From Heliocidaris erythrogramma (taxonomy: Eukaryota; Echinodermata; Echinoidea; Camarodonta; Echinometridae), in assembly GCA_025617745.1 (NCBI GenBank), contig CM046870.1, positions 3,539,285-3,603,284 of the forward strand: a DNA stretch of 64,000 nucleotides, read 5' to 3'. The notes beneath the pieces are model-generated. The model had not been told where the DNA came from and did no database searches. It saw nothing but the letters and a program-made list of their open reading frames with translations. Below are positions 33,795 through 44,372 of this stretch, piece after piece (positions within the stretch are counted from its first letter, which is position 1; every line of letters begins with the position of its first letter). The translations under genes and the position numbers were made by a program.

Positions 33795-34065
33795 TACTAC
33801 TACCGCTACTACTACTACTACTACTACTACAACAACAACATTAATAACAACAACAACAATAAACACTACTACTAAGACTACTACTACCCCTATACTACTA
33901 CCAGTTCTAACGTCAATACGATGAAAATGGTAACAATCATAATAATGTTAACAAGAAAAAAAAAGAAATGAAGAAGAAGAAGAAGAAGAAGAAGAAGAAG
34001 AAAGAGAAGAAGAAGCAGAGGAAGAAAAAGGAGATGAAGTAAATTAAAGAAAGAGATTGACGACA
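33795..34065. repeat. Clustered trinucleotide microsatellites
   Basis: (ACT)n near 33800-33830, (AAC)n near 33828-33860 and (GAA)n/(GAAGAAGAA) near 33965-34030. The Leu-rich frame on the minus strand is an artefact. Confidence 0.9.
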
Positions 34066-34558
34066 ATGATAAAACTACAATTAATGGTAATGACATTCAT
34101 GAGACTGGAGAAAATGAATGTATTGTGATGTAAAGAATTCTTTAAAGCATCACTAATTATATTATAAAAACTACATCCAAGCTCTTAAAGATGTTTCAAA
34201 AGGTAATCGATGCATTTAATGTTATGCAATATGAAAAATTTCCACTCCAAGGATTTATCCGAATTTATACACCTTGGTATATAGAATTGATGTTAGTGAA
34301 ATGCCTTGCTCAATGAGGACAAAATAGAGTGCAATGGCGGTGGTTGATTTTTTGAATTTCAATGATATCCCTTCCCCTTTTCACATTTTACTGGAAAAAA
34401 TATGATGAAATATTGAACCTTCCTATACACATAAAATCCCCGAGACCAACACATCAGTTTCGTAGGCTGTCGGCCTATACGGGATGTTCCCGGTGGATGT
34501 ATAATCAGCCTATTATAAAGGAGTTATCATCGACTTGTACTTACGTGGTGCAGGAGAT

Positions 34559-34949
34559 TCAAGTGCTAGCGGGAGGTGGAGGAGCAGTGCTATTGACTGG
34601 AAGTGGTAGAGATGGCCCAGAGTCGTTATCGAATTCTTCGCCTGGAGGGGGTGGAGACTGACCACCGTCGTTACCGGACCCTTTGCATGGAGGTGGTGGT
34701 GGAGATGGACCAGAGTCGTTACCAGATCCTTCACGTGGAGGTGGTGGAGATGGGCAGGAGTCGTTACCGGATCCTTCACGTGGAGGTGGTGGAGGTGGAC
34801 CAGATTCGTTACCGGATTCTTTGCATCGATGGGGTAGAGGTGGACCACCGTCGTTACCAGATCCTTCGCCTTGAAGTGGTGTAGACTGACCAGATTCGTT
34901 CCCAGATGGTTTCGGCGATGGAGGAGGTCCTGTGCCATTGATAGGCTGT

Positions 34950-34984
<35 letters not shown>

Positions 34985-35425
34985 CCAGTGCCATTACCTG
35001 GTCTTGTGATGGAGGAGGTCCTGTGCTGTTGATAGGCTGTGGGGGGTTACCAGGGCCGTCACTGGGTCTTGGTGATGGAGGGGGCTTTGGTCTTGTTGGC
35101 CGAGGACGTGGTGGACGACCGCCAGATGCTAAACAATTTTTCGCGGACATAAAAAAAAAGAACAATCACAAATATAATTCAATGCAGTGTTATCATGGTT
35201 ATGGGAAGGTAAAAGTAGCATAACGAAAATTTTCATCTCTCATAACCTTACAATGGTGAGTGCAAGCAACGTTCTTCAAATATTCATTATTGAAAATAAA
35301 GCACCTTTGCAGGTGCTATAAGTCAACCATGTTGAAATATACATTCACTTACGAGCTTGTGCCGCACAAATAGTAGCGAGGACCATGATGGCCAAAAGTC
35401 CGCTGAACATTATTCGGCTTTTCAT
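34559..35425 (-). CDS. Probable secreted proline-rich repeat protein, two exons, frame disturbed at poly-C
   Basis: Exon 1 (35425-35353) encodes a signal peptide, MKSRIMFSGLLAIMVLATIC-AAQA, and ends in phase 1 at GTAAGT. Exon 2 (35128-34559) starts after TTTAG and encodes SGGRPPRPRPTRPKPPPSPR, then GNPPQPINSTGPPPS. After a 32-nt poly-C run come about six units of roughly 45 nt reading like GSGNDSGPSPPPPRE, and the end is VNSTAPPPPAST plus stop. As written, exon 2 is out of frame by one or two bases: a one-base difference between two repeat units near 35010 and the poly-C length both matter. Either sequence error in homopolymers or a real lesion explains it. A TATA box lies upstream. Function unknown; the composition suggests an extracellular or matrix protein, which is inference only. 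Confidence 0.6.
34950..34981. repeat. Poly-G (poly-C on the coding strand), 32 nt
   Basis: Lies inside the proline-rich coding exon, where it would encode a Pro run. In the neighbouring repeat unit the same position has only six C residues (GGTAACCCCCCACAG), so the run is an expansion. Confidence 0.9.
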
Positions 35426-35597
35426 CTTTTTGTTCTGTATAATAGTCACATAAATAACTCTGAACCCGGTCACATCGACGAGACCAAGACTAGACTCACA
35501 ATAAATGTCGATCGAGCACAAAAATTGTATTTCCCCTAATGGCCAAGTGTTTGGCGGTTTATCGATCAGTGTGGAATCGATTTGGCAGTGTGGCTGG

Positions 35598-35610
35598 GGT
35601 ATTATATACC
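35598..35610 (-). promoter_or_regulatory. TATA box of the proline-rich protein gene
   Basis: Minus-strand GGGTATATAATACC lies about 175 nt upstream of the ATG at 35425, in the right orientation. A start site about 30 nt downstream would give a 5' UTR of about 145 nt without splicing. Confidence 0.55.
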
Positions 35611-35679
35611 CCTTTAAATAATTCTTCCACTTTTGGTCCGCACTAATATAGTCCGCACCAAGCAGTAAAATTTGCATTC

Positions 35680-37800
35680 AGTAATTCACAGCCGCAAGCG
35701 GACCGCGCTCTTTTACGAGGACCCTTTCAATAATCAACCCAAAGGGAACAAATGTCATGGTAACTGCACACGCCCACATACATGACGTCATCTTCCGGTC
35801 AAGCGGAAGAGCTCACAATTTTGTGCGCGACATTTGACAGCCCTCGCTCAAAATGTGTAATGTAATTTATTATATTACCTATTATATTACCTATTATTCT
35901 AATATAGTAATTAATATTTTTTTAAATTTCTGACAAGGAAAAAATTATTTTTTAAGTAAAATAAAACATTCAAATGATGATGAAACAATGATATTTTTCT
36001 TCGATTTGAAAAGTTGTTTGGCGTTTAGTAATTCAAAATTTTACGACTTAAAGCGGACGTGGTCCGGACCAGCGATTTATTGAAAGGGGTAATAGTTAGC
36101 TGTAAAAGATGTGATACGCAAGATTCCCATCGTGTGATGACATGCATTCAATCAGAATTTTCATAAAACATGGGCCAATGCCAATTGCCGCGAGTGGCAA
36201 GGGCGTACACCCCTGGATTTTCCCAAGTCAATAAATATCCATCAAATGAAAACATTACCCCTCTCTTGTAATGGAAAAGGTGAACATCCTGAAGTGGAAA
36301 ATAGCCATAATCTGATATATTCCTTGCCTTATGCGCCCTTTATAGCATACCACTTGGTGACAATGCAAGGTGCCTCTTACTTATTTTCTTAATGAAAATA
36401 GCACCTTGCTCTGTGCTTTGTTTTTTAAAGAAGTTAAAAAAGCGATTCTGAACAATGAAAAAAAAACACCCTGATGTCCATAAATGATTGCATGTACCAT
36501 TTCAGTACAAAATAAGCCCTTTCTTGACCCCCACCATCAATAAATTCAATCACCTCACATAAATATAAAAGTCGAGTCAATTACCTTTTATTTTATGATA
36601 AGAGAAGTAGCCTTACCCTCATTGTTAAAAGAATCACATGAGAGCAATCTTCTCATTGGGCTTCAAAGTTTATTTCTTTCCCTCGGGCCATGATCGTGAT
36701 CCTATAACGTTTTCATGGTTTCACCCAAATCTGGCACATGTGGATTTTTAGAAGTCCTTTTCAAAATGAAGCAGCTCAGTAAAGCATGCATATAGCCTTA
36801 TAGGAATGCCTGCAGTGTATCATTTGAAAGCAGAATACTTCTACTCTACTCTTTTTCACTGTTTTCACTCCCCCGGGAGTGAGGTCAGTGATCATTTGTT
36901 TAAGAGTGAATATCGAGTGACTATCGAGTGCTCTCTTAAAAGGTAAAGAGTGGAGTTTCAGTCTGTTTTCACTCTATTTTCATTCCCACGGGGAGTGACG
37001 CCAGTGATCACCAAGTTTTCTTTAGAGAGTATGGAAACAGATAATTGCGGTCATACAGAAAATAGTTTGGTCACAATAATCTGTTGTTTTAGGGTTTCCT
37101 TTTTTTCCCGGGACGCACTGCATGGTTGTTAGTCAAAACAACCCAGTACATCCTGATGCATTTATATCAAGAATCACTTTTAATGCAGAATGTCAACATG
37201 GTCAATATAGTTGTCACCATTTTGTTTGTTAATTTTAGGACCCATTTTCGCCTTGTCAGCAAATACTATCAATTAAACAAAATAATTTTCCTTCACCCCC
37301 TCCATTCGAAGTGTTCCATCGACGCCCTGGCTCTCTTTTTGCTCACCAGCAGATGTCAGTGGCAATGAATACATCAATCAATTATTCAAGTATACATATA
37401 AAAGATGCATGAAGATAATCTTCCTGAATATAGCAACGCCTCCGAATTTACAATCATTATAACTAGTTAGATCAACAATAGCTTACAATTACATGTATAT
37501 AGGAACATGAGTAGGTAATTCTTAGGTAAACTATGTTCAGCATGTTGATCATCAAACATTGTAAAAATATGGTCATATACATTTCAAGGCAATCGATGCT
37601 TATTTTTAACATAAATTATAGACCAAGCTGCTGCCCACATATAACCAATCAATATCTCTAATACAATGTAACAGGTATGAACAAGCAAAAGATACGACTG
37701 CATCTTCAATATGCCTCCGCTTGTATTCAGATAATTCCTGATCACCTACAAGTATAATATAGTTGATGCGCATTCATCAAATGGTTATTGCGAAATTGTG
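35680..37800. other. Intergenic stretch with no recognised gene
   Basis: AT-rich. A degenerate duplication with CACTCCCCCGGGAGTGAGGT at about 36868 and CATTCCCACGGGGAGTGACG at about 36980 is the only structure seen. Small open frames lack motifs. Confidence 0.5.
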
Positions 37801-37899
37801 ATTTAAAACACTAAAATCCTATATTACTAATTGACCTCTGACTATAAAGCAATATAATCAGTTGTTCTTGAGATATCGTGGAAATGTAGCCAAAAACTG

Positions 37900-39715
37900 T
37901 ATTAATATCATGTAAATTGGCAGCTGAGACCTGTAACCTGTGACCTTTGACCTACTTACCCCCATGATTTAATCAGTTCCTCTTTCTATGCGGATACATA
38001 CTGGTACCAAGTTTGAAGTTCTTACCTCAAACAGTTCTTCAGAAACCGCGGTAACGGTGCTAAAAACCAAGAATTTCATGCAATTTCATGTAAATTGACC
38101 TCTGTGACCTCCTTATCCCAAAATCTAATCAGTTCATCTTCGTATGGGGATACATACTAGTACCAAGTTTGAAGTTCTTACCTCAAACAGTTCTTGAGAT
38201 ATCGCAGTAACGAGGCTAAAAAACAGTAATTTCATGTAATTTCATGTAAATTGACCTTTGTGACCTCTGACCTTTGACCTACCTACCCCAAAATCTAATC
38301 AGTTCCTCTTTCTATGGGGATACATACTGGTACCAAGTTTGAAGTTCTTACCTCAAACAGTTCTTCAGAAATCGCGGTAACGGTGCTAAAAACCTAGAAT
38401 TTCATGTAATTTCATGTAAATTGACCTCTGTGACCTCATTATCCCAAAATCTAATCAGTTCATCTTCGTATGGGGATACATACTAGTACCAAGTTTGAAG
38501 TTCTTACCTCAAACAGTTCTTGAGATATCGCGGTAACGGTGCTAAAAACCAGTAATTCCATGTAATTTCATGTAAATTGACCTCTGTGACCTCTGAACTT
38601 TGACCTACCTACCCCAAAATCTAATCAGTTCCTCTTTCTATGGGGATACATACTGGTACCAAGTTTGAAGTTATTACCTCAAACAGTTCTTCAGAAATCG
38701 CGGTAACGGTGCTAAAAACCTAGAATTTCATGTAATTTCATGTAAATTGACCTCTGTGACCTCTGACCTTTGACCTCCTTACCCCAAAATCTAATCAGTT
38801 CATCTTCGTATAGGGATACATAGTAGTACCAAGTTTGAAGTTCTTACCTCAAGCAGTTCTTGAGATATCAAGGTAACGGCGCTAAAAACCAGTAATTTCA
38901 TATAATTTCATGTAAATTGACCTCTGTGACCTCTGACCTTTGACTACTTACCCCTAGCCTTTTGACAAGGCCTCGCGACTTGGCTATTTTCCTCGTCATG
39001 CTGTGCCTGAGATGAGACTAGCCGGCGACGAAAAGAATCAACACGGCCCTGGTGAACGCGCGATCGAGCGACTTTATTCGCGAGGCCTTTTGGAACCTGG
39101 GTTTCCATCGTCCGATATGAATTATTCACGAGTTGACATTCGTATGCTTAAACACGCCTACCGAGGATTATCGACCAATCACAATGGTATCTGCGGGGCT
39201 TGCCTTCAATGATTGATGTAGCTTGCACGGGTCGCAGCGCCGGGTGCCGAGCGAGCTAGCTAGCTCGAGATGAAGGCGAATTTGCATACCAAATTTATGC
39301 TGAGGTCACGCGAAGATACGTTCGCTGATTGGCTCCTACCTATAAGGTAGCAGATCCTCGCTAGGAACAAAGGATAGCGTAAGAAATACAAGCCAGGTTC
39401 CAAAAGGCCCTCGGACTCACGTCGCTCGATCGCGCGTTCACCGGGCTGGGCCGCTAGTCTTGTTATGCAGCCACTACTAGCTAACTTGCCGAGAAAAATA
39501 GCACGAATAGTCACGAGGGCCTTGTCAAAAGGCTAACTTACCCCAAAATCTAATCAGTTCATCTTCGTATGGGGATACATACTAGTACCAAGTTTGAGGT
39601 TCCTACCTCAAATGATTCTTCTGATATCGCGGTAACGAGAAGTGGGACGGACGCACGGAGGCACGGACGGACGGACGGACAACCCGAAAACATAATGCCT
39701 CCGGTGGGCGGAGGC
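37900..39715. repeat. Tandem array of ~165-bp units, alternating A and B types
   Basis: Units carry AAATTGACCTCTGTGACCTC, CCCCAAAATCTAATCAGTTC and ATACATACTRGTACCAAGTT. ATCTAATCAG starts near 37971, 38122, 38292, 38449, 38618, 38788 and 39548, the last after an insertion. Type A has CATCTTCGTATGGGG, ACTAGTACC and CTTGAGATATCG. Type B has CCTCTTTCTATGGGG, ACTGGTACC and CTTCAGAAATCGCGG. They alternate B-A-B-A-B-A. The array ends at GGACGGACGGACAACCCG and CATAATGCCTCCGGTGGGCG. Confidence 0.9.
38955..39535. mobile_element. 581-bp long-inverted-repeat element with 9-bp duplication (Mutator-like?)
   Basis: Ends TAGCCTTTTGACAAGGCC and GGCCTTGTCAAAAGGCTA are perfect inverts for 18 bp and the similarity continues inward. 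Subterminal inverted arms carry GTGAACGCGCGATCGAGCGA and GCCTTTTGGAACCTGG, mirrored near 39393-39446. ACTTACCCC is present on both sides (38946-38954 and 39536-39544) inside one satellite unit. A 9-bp duplication suits Mutator-like elements (family knowledge). No transposase. Confidence 0.85.
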
Positions 39716-39817
39716 ATAAAAATATCGTTTCACGCTTACAACAAAAGTGAAAACCACATCAAGATCTCCTACCCCCGTTTTAAGTACACACACATACACG
39801 CCCACATTCGCACACAA

Positions 39818-40187
39818 TAGGGACTTTTAGAAGCAGTGGACTAGTACTTCGTCCCAGTCGACTAATTCGCGCATGTCAACGTCGTCGACTGCCATGTTGA
39901 CTACAGTTCGGATCATTTTAGATTTCACTCGACGTGTACGTACCGTCGACGTCAACCGGAAGTACACACTCAACGGATGAGCATAATAGTTGAGTTGTTC
40001 TGATGACGTCATATACGTGAACCTCGTCGAAGATTACGGAGCACCGCAAAAACGAAGTGAACAAGTTCTCGATTTTGCAAGTCAGGGAGGAGGACAGGGA
40101 GAGGGCGAGTGGCGCATGCGCAGTGGCGTAGAATGATGTCCTTGCGTACCAGTCGACTAAGTGGACGTGCAATTCTAAAAGTCCCTA
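39818..40187. mobile_element. 370-bp MITE (TAGGGACTTTTAGAA ends)
   Basis: TAGGGACTTTTAGAA at the left and TTCTAAAAGTCCCTA at the right, with mirrored GTCGACTAA segments inside (CCAGTCGACTAATTCG and CCAGTCGACTAAGTGG). The flanking TA may be a target duplication. Confidence 0.8.
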
Positions 40188-40189
40188 AT

Positions 40190-41260
40190 AGCACTCGCGT
40201 TCTCGAGACCCATACGCTCAAGGAGTAGTCAACAAGTTTACCAAACAGCAAAACGTACCAAACCATCTTCCAACAAGCCTCAACAAGAGGAACGAACGGA
40301 GCAGCAGGGTACCCGGCATCGGACGATGTAAGCACAGCTGCTGTGTCGCGAAATGGACGAGGACACCTCGAATCTCGAGAAGCTTGGAACATGAAAAAAA
40401 AAATTGAAAAAGTTTGGTTTATTTTACCTGACTGTTAAGAAAGCAAGTGTGAGCTTGTACGTAATCAGCCAGGGGACCGATGGCTTTACGTCCTCTATCT
40501 CCGAGGGAATTGGTAATGAGGATTATTGCCTAATTAACCAAGGGCACTAGCGCATCCACTTGGTTTTGAACCCGAGTCCTCCAGTTAGACCTTGCGACAA
40601 GAATCTTAAGACCCCTTTTACATCTAAAGTCGCGAGGCCTGGCCGTGGCTCGGCCGCGGCCAGGCCCCAACCAACACAGTGGGTGGTACTCGCCTCACCC
40701 AAACGATTCACCCTTTTACATTACACGGCTTGGTCGCGGCCAAGCCTGGCCCCGCTTCCGTGAATGCGCCGTTTGTGGCGCTCTACTTGTAAACAAATAA
40801 TATTTCTTCCCGCTTGATTGATTGACGATGATAAAACTATTTCGGGCGTGCGGGGAAACTTTTGTTTTCCTTTACTATGTTTAAATCATACCAATTGATT
40901 TATTACTGTAAATCAGACCTAAGTCTGTTGAATTATGGTCTGTTATATTTATCAGTTTCATACTTTGAAACTTTGAATTCCCCCTTTTTTTTCTTGTTAG
41001 AATTTTCAGGACCTTTTCCGACCCCCTCCTTTACCACAAAATGAATCCGCATCTGATTAACTTTCTTTCTACATTTTATTTACATTCATGTCATAAAAAC
41101 TTAGTATTCATGTAATGTTTTTATTTCTTTTACCACTGAGGGAAAGCAAAAAAGGGAATGGATACTTTAGCATCAGATACCAAAAAATGTGGCGGAATAG
41201 AGGGTTAAAGAAACGGTAGGGAATTGAAGGAGGAGGGGCGGGGGAAGAGGGGGGGGGGGC
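40190..41260. other. Gene-free stretch with a GC-rich palindrome
   Basis: Contains a strong palindrome at about 40636-40667 (GGCCTGGCCG ... CGGCCAGGCC), and a related TTGGTCGCGGCCAAGCC at about 40730. Possibly the remains of a GC-rich inverted-repeat element. Otherwise AT-rich with no coding signal. Confidence 0.5.
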
Positions 41261-41264
41261 AGGG

Positions 41265-42375
41265 ATATCGATCCGTGTTCATGATTGGGGGGGGGGGGGG
41301 GATGACCGGCAACCGCGTAGCCAAGGTTTATTTTTTTATGGGCGGTTGTGAGCACTCGATGAGTGCTCCCCAGGGGGGATGTTCAGGGAGGGAGGGGGGG
41401 GGGGGGGTTCCCCAAAGCCAAAGCTCTGACGTTTGAGCAAATTTAAGAGAAAGACAATGACTAGTACCACCTTTTTTTAGGCGGAAGGTTAGTTCGACGC
41501 CCCGACTGCTTTTCAATTAGTTGGACGCAATACTGCACTGTATGTAACAGGGGTGAGTGAAGGGGGGGGGGGGGGGGGTGGGGGCTCGTAGCACCTTTTA
41601 TTAGGCGGAAAGTTAGTTGGACGCCCCGACTGCTTTTCAATTATTTGGACGCAATACTGAACTGTATGTATCAGGGGTGAGTGCAGGGAAGGGGAGTTCC
41701 CCCCTTCCCGCGCGGAGCGAAAGCTTGACGTTTTAGCAAATTTTTAGAGGTAGAGAAAGATAACAGCTCGTAGCGCCTTTTAGGCTTATTTTCTCTCACT
41801 TCCCCCCACATTTTCGCTCTCGCTTTTTTAAAATCTTTTTTTTTAGTTGGCGTTTTTGTTTGTTGTTGTTTTTTGGGGGTGACCGGCCCACCGCCCGCCG
41901 CCCCCGGCTACTCGCCTCATGACCGGCGAGGGACCGAAGCGACCAAGCGGGGGAGGGTGTGGGAAGAGGTATCCCAGCTCCCACACCAAGGACTTTTTCA
42001 AAAATCGGTCTTTAAAACTTGCCTTTTAGAGCATCTCAAAATGGTTTTTAATGAAAAGAAGGAATGCACGGATCTACGCCAATGGACGGAACCTCTTCAT
42101 TGAGAATAACAACGGCGAGCGAACGAATCTTCTTCGATATTTTCGCATTGAAATTATGGCATTTCTTATGTCCTTACTTCTAATCATTAAAGAATGTGAT
42201 CGTATTTCAAGATCAAACATAATGAGTTTGTATAATTATGAGGTTTAAGTTCATGTATCATAATTCCTATTTATCAAAAAATATTGGGGGATGATAATAC
42301 AGGGCATACCCCACTTCAATTTGTTTTTTGATATATACCCTCCCCCCCCCCATTCCCCCCGGGATCGACACCCAT
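41265..42375. mobile_element. Composite repeat 'GGTGTCGATCC' element, short copy
   Basis: Left end ATATCGATCCGTGTTCATGA, poly-G, then GATGACCGGC as at 23478. Right end CGGGATCGACACCCATGG as at 26618. Between them, two tandem units of roughly 150-250 bp share TTAGTTSGACGCCCCGACTG and GACGCAATACTG (41470-41560 and 41600-41680). The final 365 bp match 26270-26636. Confidence 0.7.
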
Positions 42376-42379
42376 GGAG

Positions 42380-43080
42380 GGGGGTAAAGTGAGAGTGAGA
42401 TGGAAGTTGAACATGAAAGCTGTGTGTTAGCTTTTCATTTTATGCTACTCCAATTATTCACGTGTAATCGATGTCATCTTCCCAAATGATTGGAAATTGG
42501 CAATATTGATAGAGTATAGCATGCAATTGTGGTGTCACAGACAAGATCACACAATCACCAACGACTGTGTGATGACAAGGTTCCTAGCTAGGAGGCATCA
42601 AGGAAAGCCATCTCGTGTCAGATGAAGCCGTTGCCTGGCTCTCCAACCTTGATCTGTCACTATGTTATACGAAAGAAGATGAATGATTGGCAATCATGTA
42701 TAGGACCTAATGAAGTTAAGAGCTCAAAAAGTCAATGCGCCGAGGATAATGATCGACTCATCTGCGTTATAGGCGACATAATGAGAGTTAACTATAATTT
42801 ATTTATATCAGTTTAGGTGGGATAGGCAATTAAAGGCTTTTAACGCGTTTCAATCATCGTTTATAGAAGCTTTTATAGGGGCAAAATTTTAGTGTAACTG
42901 CTTCTAGAACTTGGAACAATGTCCTATGCTCAGTCCGAGCAACAGAATATCTATCAACATTCATAAGACAACTGAAGACCTGCCTTTTCTCGCAAAGCTA
43001 GTTTTTTCTTATGATGATTAACTTTTGATGTTTACTTTATAAGCGGTATGGTACTTCTTTGTTTGTAGCGCATTATGATT
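42380..43080. other. Gene-free stretch
   Basis: No motif-bearing open frame. At 42905-43000 the text ARTSRTWNNVLCSVRATEYL-like codons (CTAGAACTTGGAACAATGTC ... ACAACTGAAGACCTGCCTTT) resembles the extreme C-terminus of a LINE RT, but it is too short to call. Confidence 0.35.
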
Positions 43081-43084
43081 GACA

Positions 43085-43415
43085 TTTGTTATTATAATTA
43101 TTGTTTTTATTAAAATTATCATTTTCATTATTATTATTATTATCATTATTATCATCATCATTATCATTATTATTGTTATTGTTATCATTATTATTTTTAT
43201 TATTATTATTTTTATTATTATTATTATCATTATTGTTATTATTATAATTAACCTATCGATATTAGCACAGGAAAGCCCCACGTCCTCTTTACTTATGTAG
43301 TTACAACATCTTTATTTTTCATGTCGGATTTTTTTGTCTGCAATTTTCATAAATATAATGAGATGAAGGTCAATATCGATCAATGATAATGATAATAATA
43401 ATGATAATGATAATA

Positions 43416-43457
<42 letters not shown>

Positions 43458-43560
43458 GTAATAATAATATAATACTGATAATAATAATAATGATATTAAT
43501 AAAAATACTACTACTACTACTACTACTAATAATAATAACCATCATAATAATAATAATAAC
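43085..43560. repeat. Facing (ATT)n and (AAT)n microsatellites
   Basis: About 170 nt of interrupted ATT/ATC repeats (43090-43260) and about 180 nt of AAT/GAT repeats (43380-43560) separated by 120 nt. They are reverse complements and can pair into one large hairpin. Confidence 0.9.
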
Positions 43561-43561
43561 T

Positions 43562-43790
43562 TTTTTTTATATAACACCTTTCCAGTTAAGTAATTGTGTA
43601 TTAATGCCCCGGTTATTGGATTCATTTACGATTCTGCACTTATAGTGCATATTCTCAGCTCCACTTGGGAGCATCCAGTCTGGCGGCCATTTTACAGGCG
43701 CACATTATATGCTATTCCGGCCAAATTGTATCCATTTACAGATTTAAACCGTCGTTTTGTATCACATGCCTGCCTCTTAATTTAATCAGC
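43562..43790. repeat. Dispersed repeat related to the SINE body at 2437
   Basis: TATAACACCTTTCCAGTTAA, GCCCCGGTTATTGGATTCAT, CTCCACTTGGGAGCATCCAG parallel CCCCCGGTCATTGGATTTC and CTCCACTCCTTAGGGAGCAT at 2517-2580. No tRNA-like head remains. Confidence 0.55.
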
Positions 43791-44369
43791 TTGTTTCTAT
43801 ATATTGTACCTGTGTTTTCAAAAATAAAAAAAAATAATAATCGGCGCTAAAAGCTATATCCGGTAAAGCTATTCTATAATTTCGAGCCTCCAATCAGCAT
43901 GTTTCTCAATTAGCGTGAGTTTAAAAACAAACAAACGAACAAAAAACGAAACGAAACATAAACAAAAACAAAAACAGTTGTCGGTGCAAATAGCTATCCC
44001 ATAATCCCATAAAGCTATCCCATAATTTCGATCCAACAGCCATGCCAATCGGCATTACGAGTCATTCTTTGTAAAGCTATCCGCTCGTCTCTAGCCGATT
44101 CGCCTAGAAGCTTACCACCTAAAGCAGTATAAAGTACAGGCAAACGAATTATTTCGCATTTAAACTATGAAGTGTACCATCAAAAGTGATGTCTGTTGAT
44201 TGACTGGTATAGACTTCAGTTTGAATCATTATGTATTAATTTCTGAATTTCTAATTTATTATTTTGCAGTTCTATTTTGCGGTGCCAGTATTTTGATTTC
44301 GGAGATAGACGTTAGTTTATCATCGTGCCGTTGGGTCATATTTTGGGAGCTCTCAAAGATTGATCTAAG

Positions 44370-44372
44370 ATG
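44370..44372 (+). CDS. Lectin gene exon 1: start codon at a splice donor
   Basis: ATG followed directly by GTGAGT. The 5' UTR lies upstream and its start is unknown. The Met is joined to GCAAAAGATCAG of exon 2. Confidence 0.75.

Noticed and set aside
34950..35010. Short intron in the proline-rich exon from GTAATG through the poly-C tract to ACAG
   Set aside because: It would be under 60 nt and the corresponding stretch in the sister repeat is clearly coding, so a repeat-length change is the simpler reading.
34603..35223. Gly-rich plus-strand frames
   Set aside because: They are the antisense of the proline-rich repeats. The signal peptide, splice sites, stop and TATA box are all on the minus strand.
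37900..39715. CRISPR-like array
   Set aside because: Units are 165 bp, contiguous and without short unique spacers, and the genome is eukaryotic. It is a tandem satellite.
40009..40392. 127-residue minus-strand frame
   Set aside because: It runs into the MITE ending at 40187, shows no recognisable domain, and its start lies in an A-rich tract.
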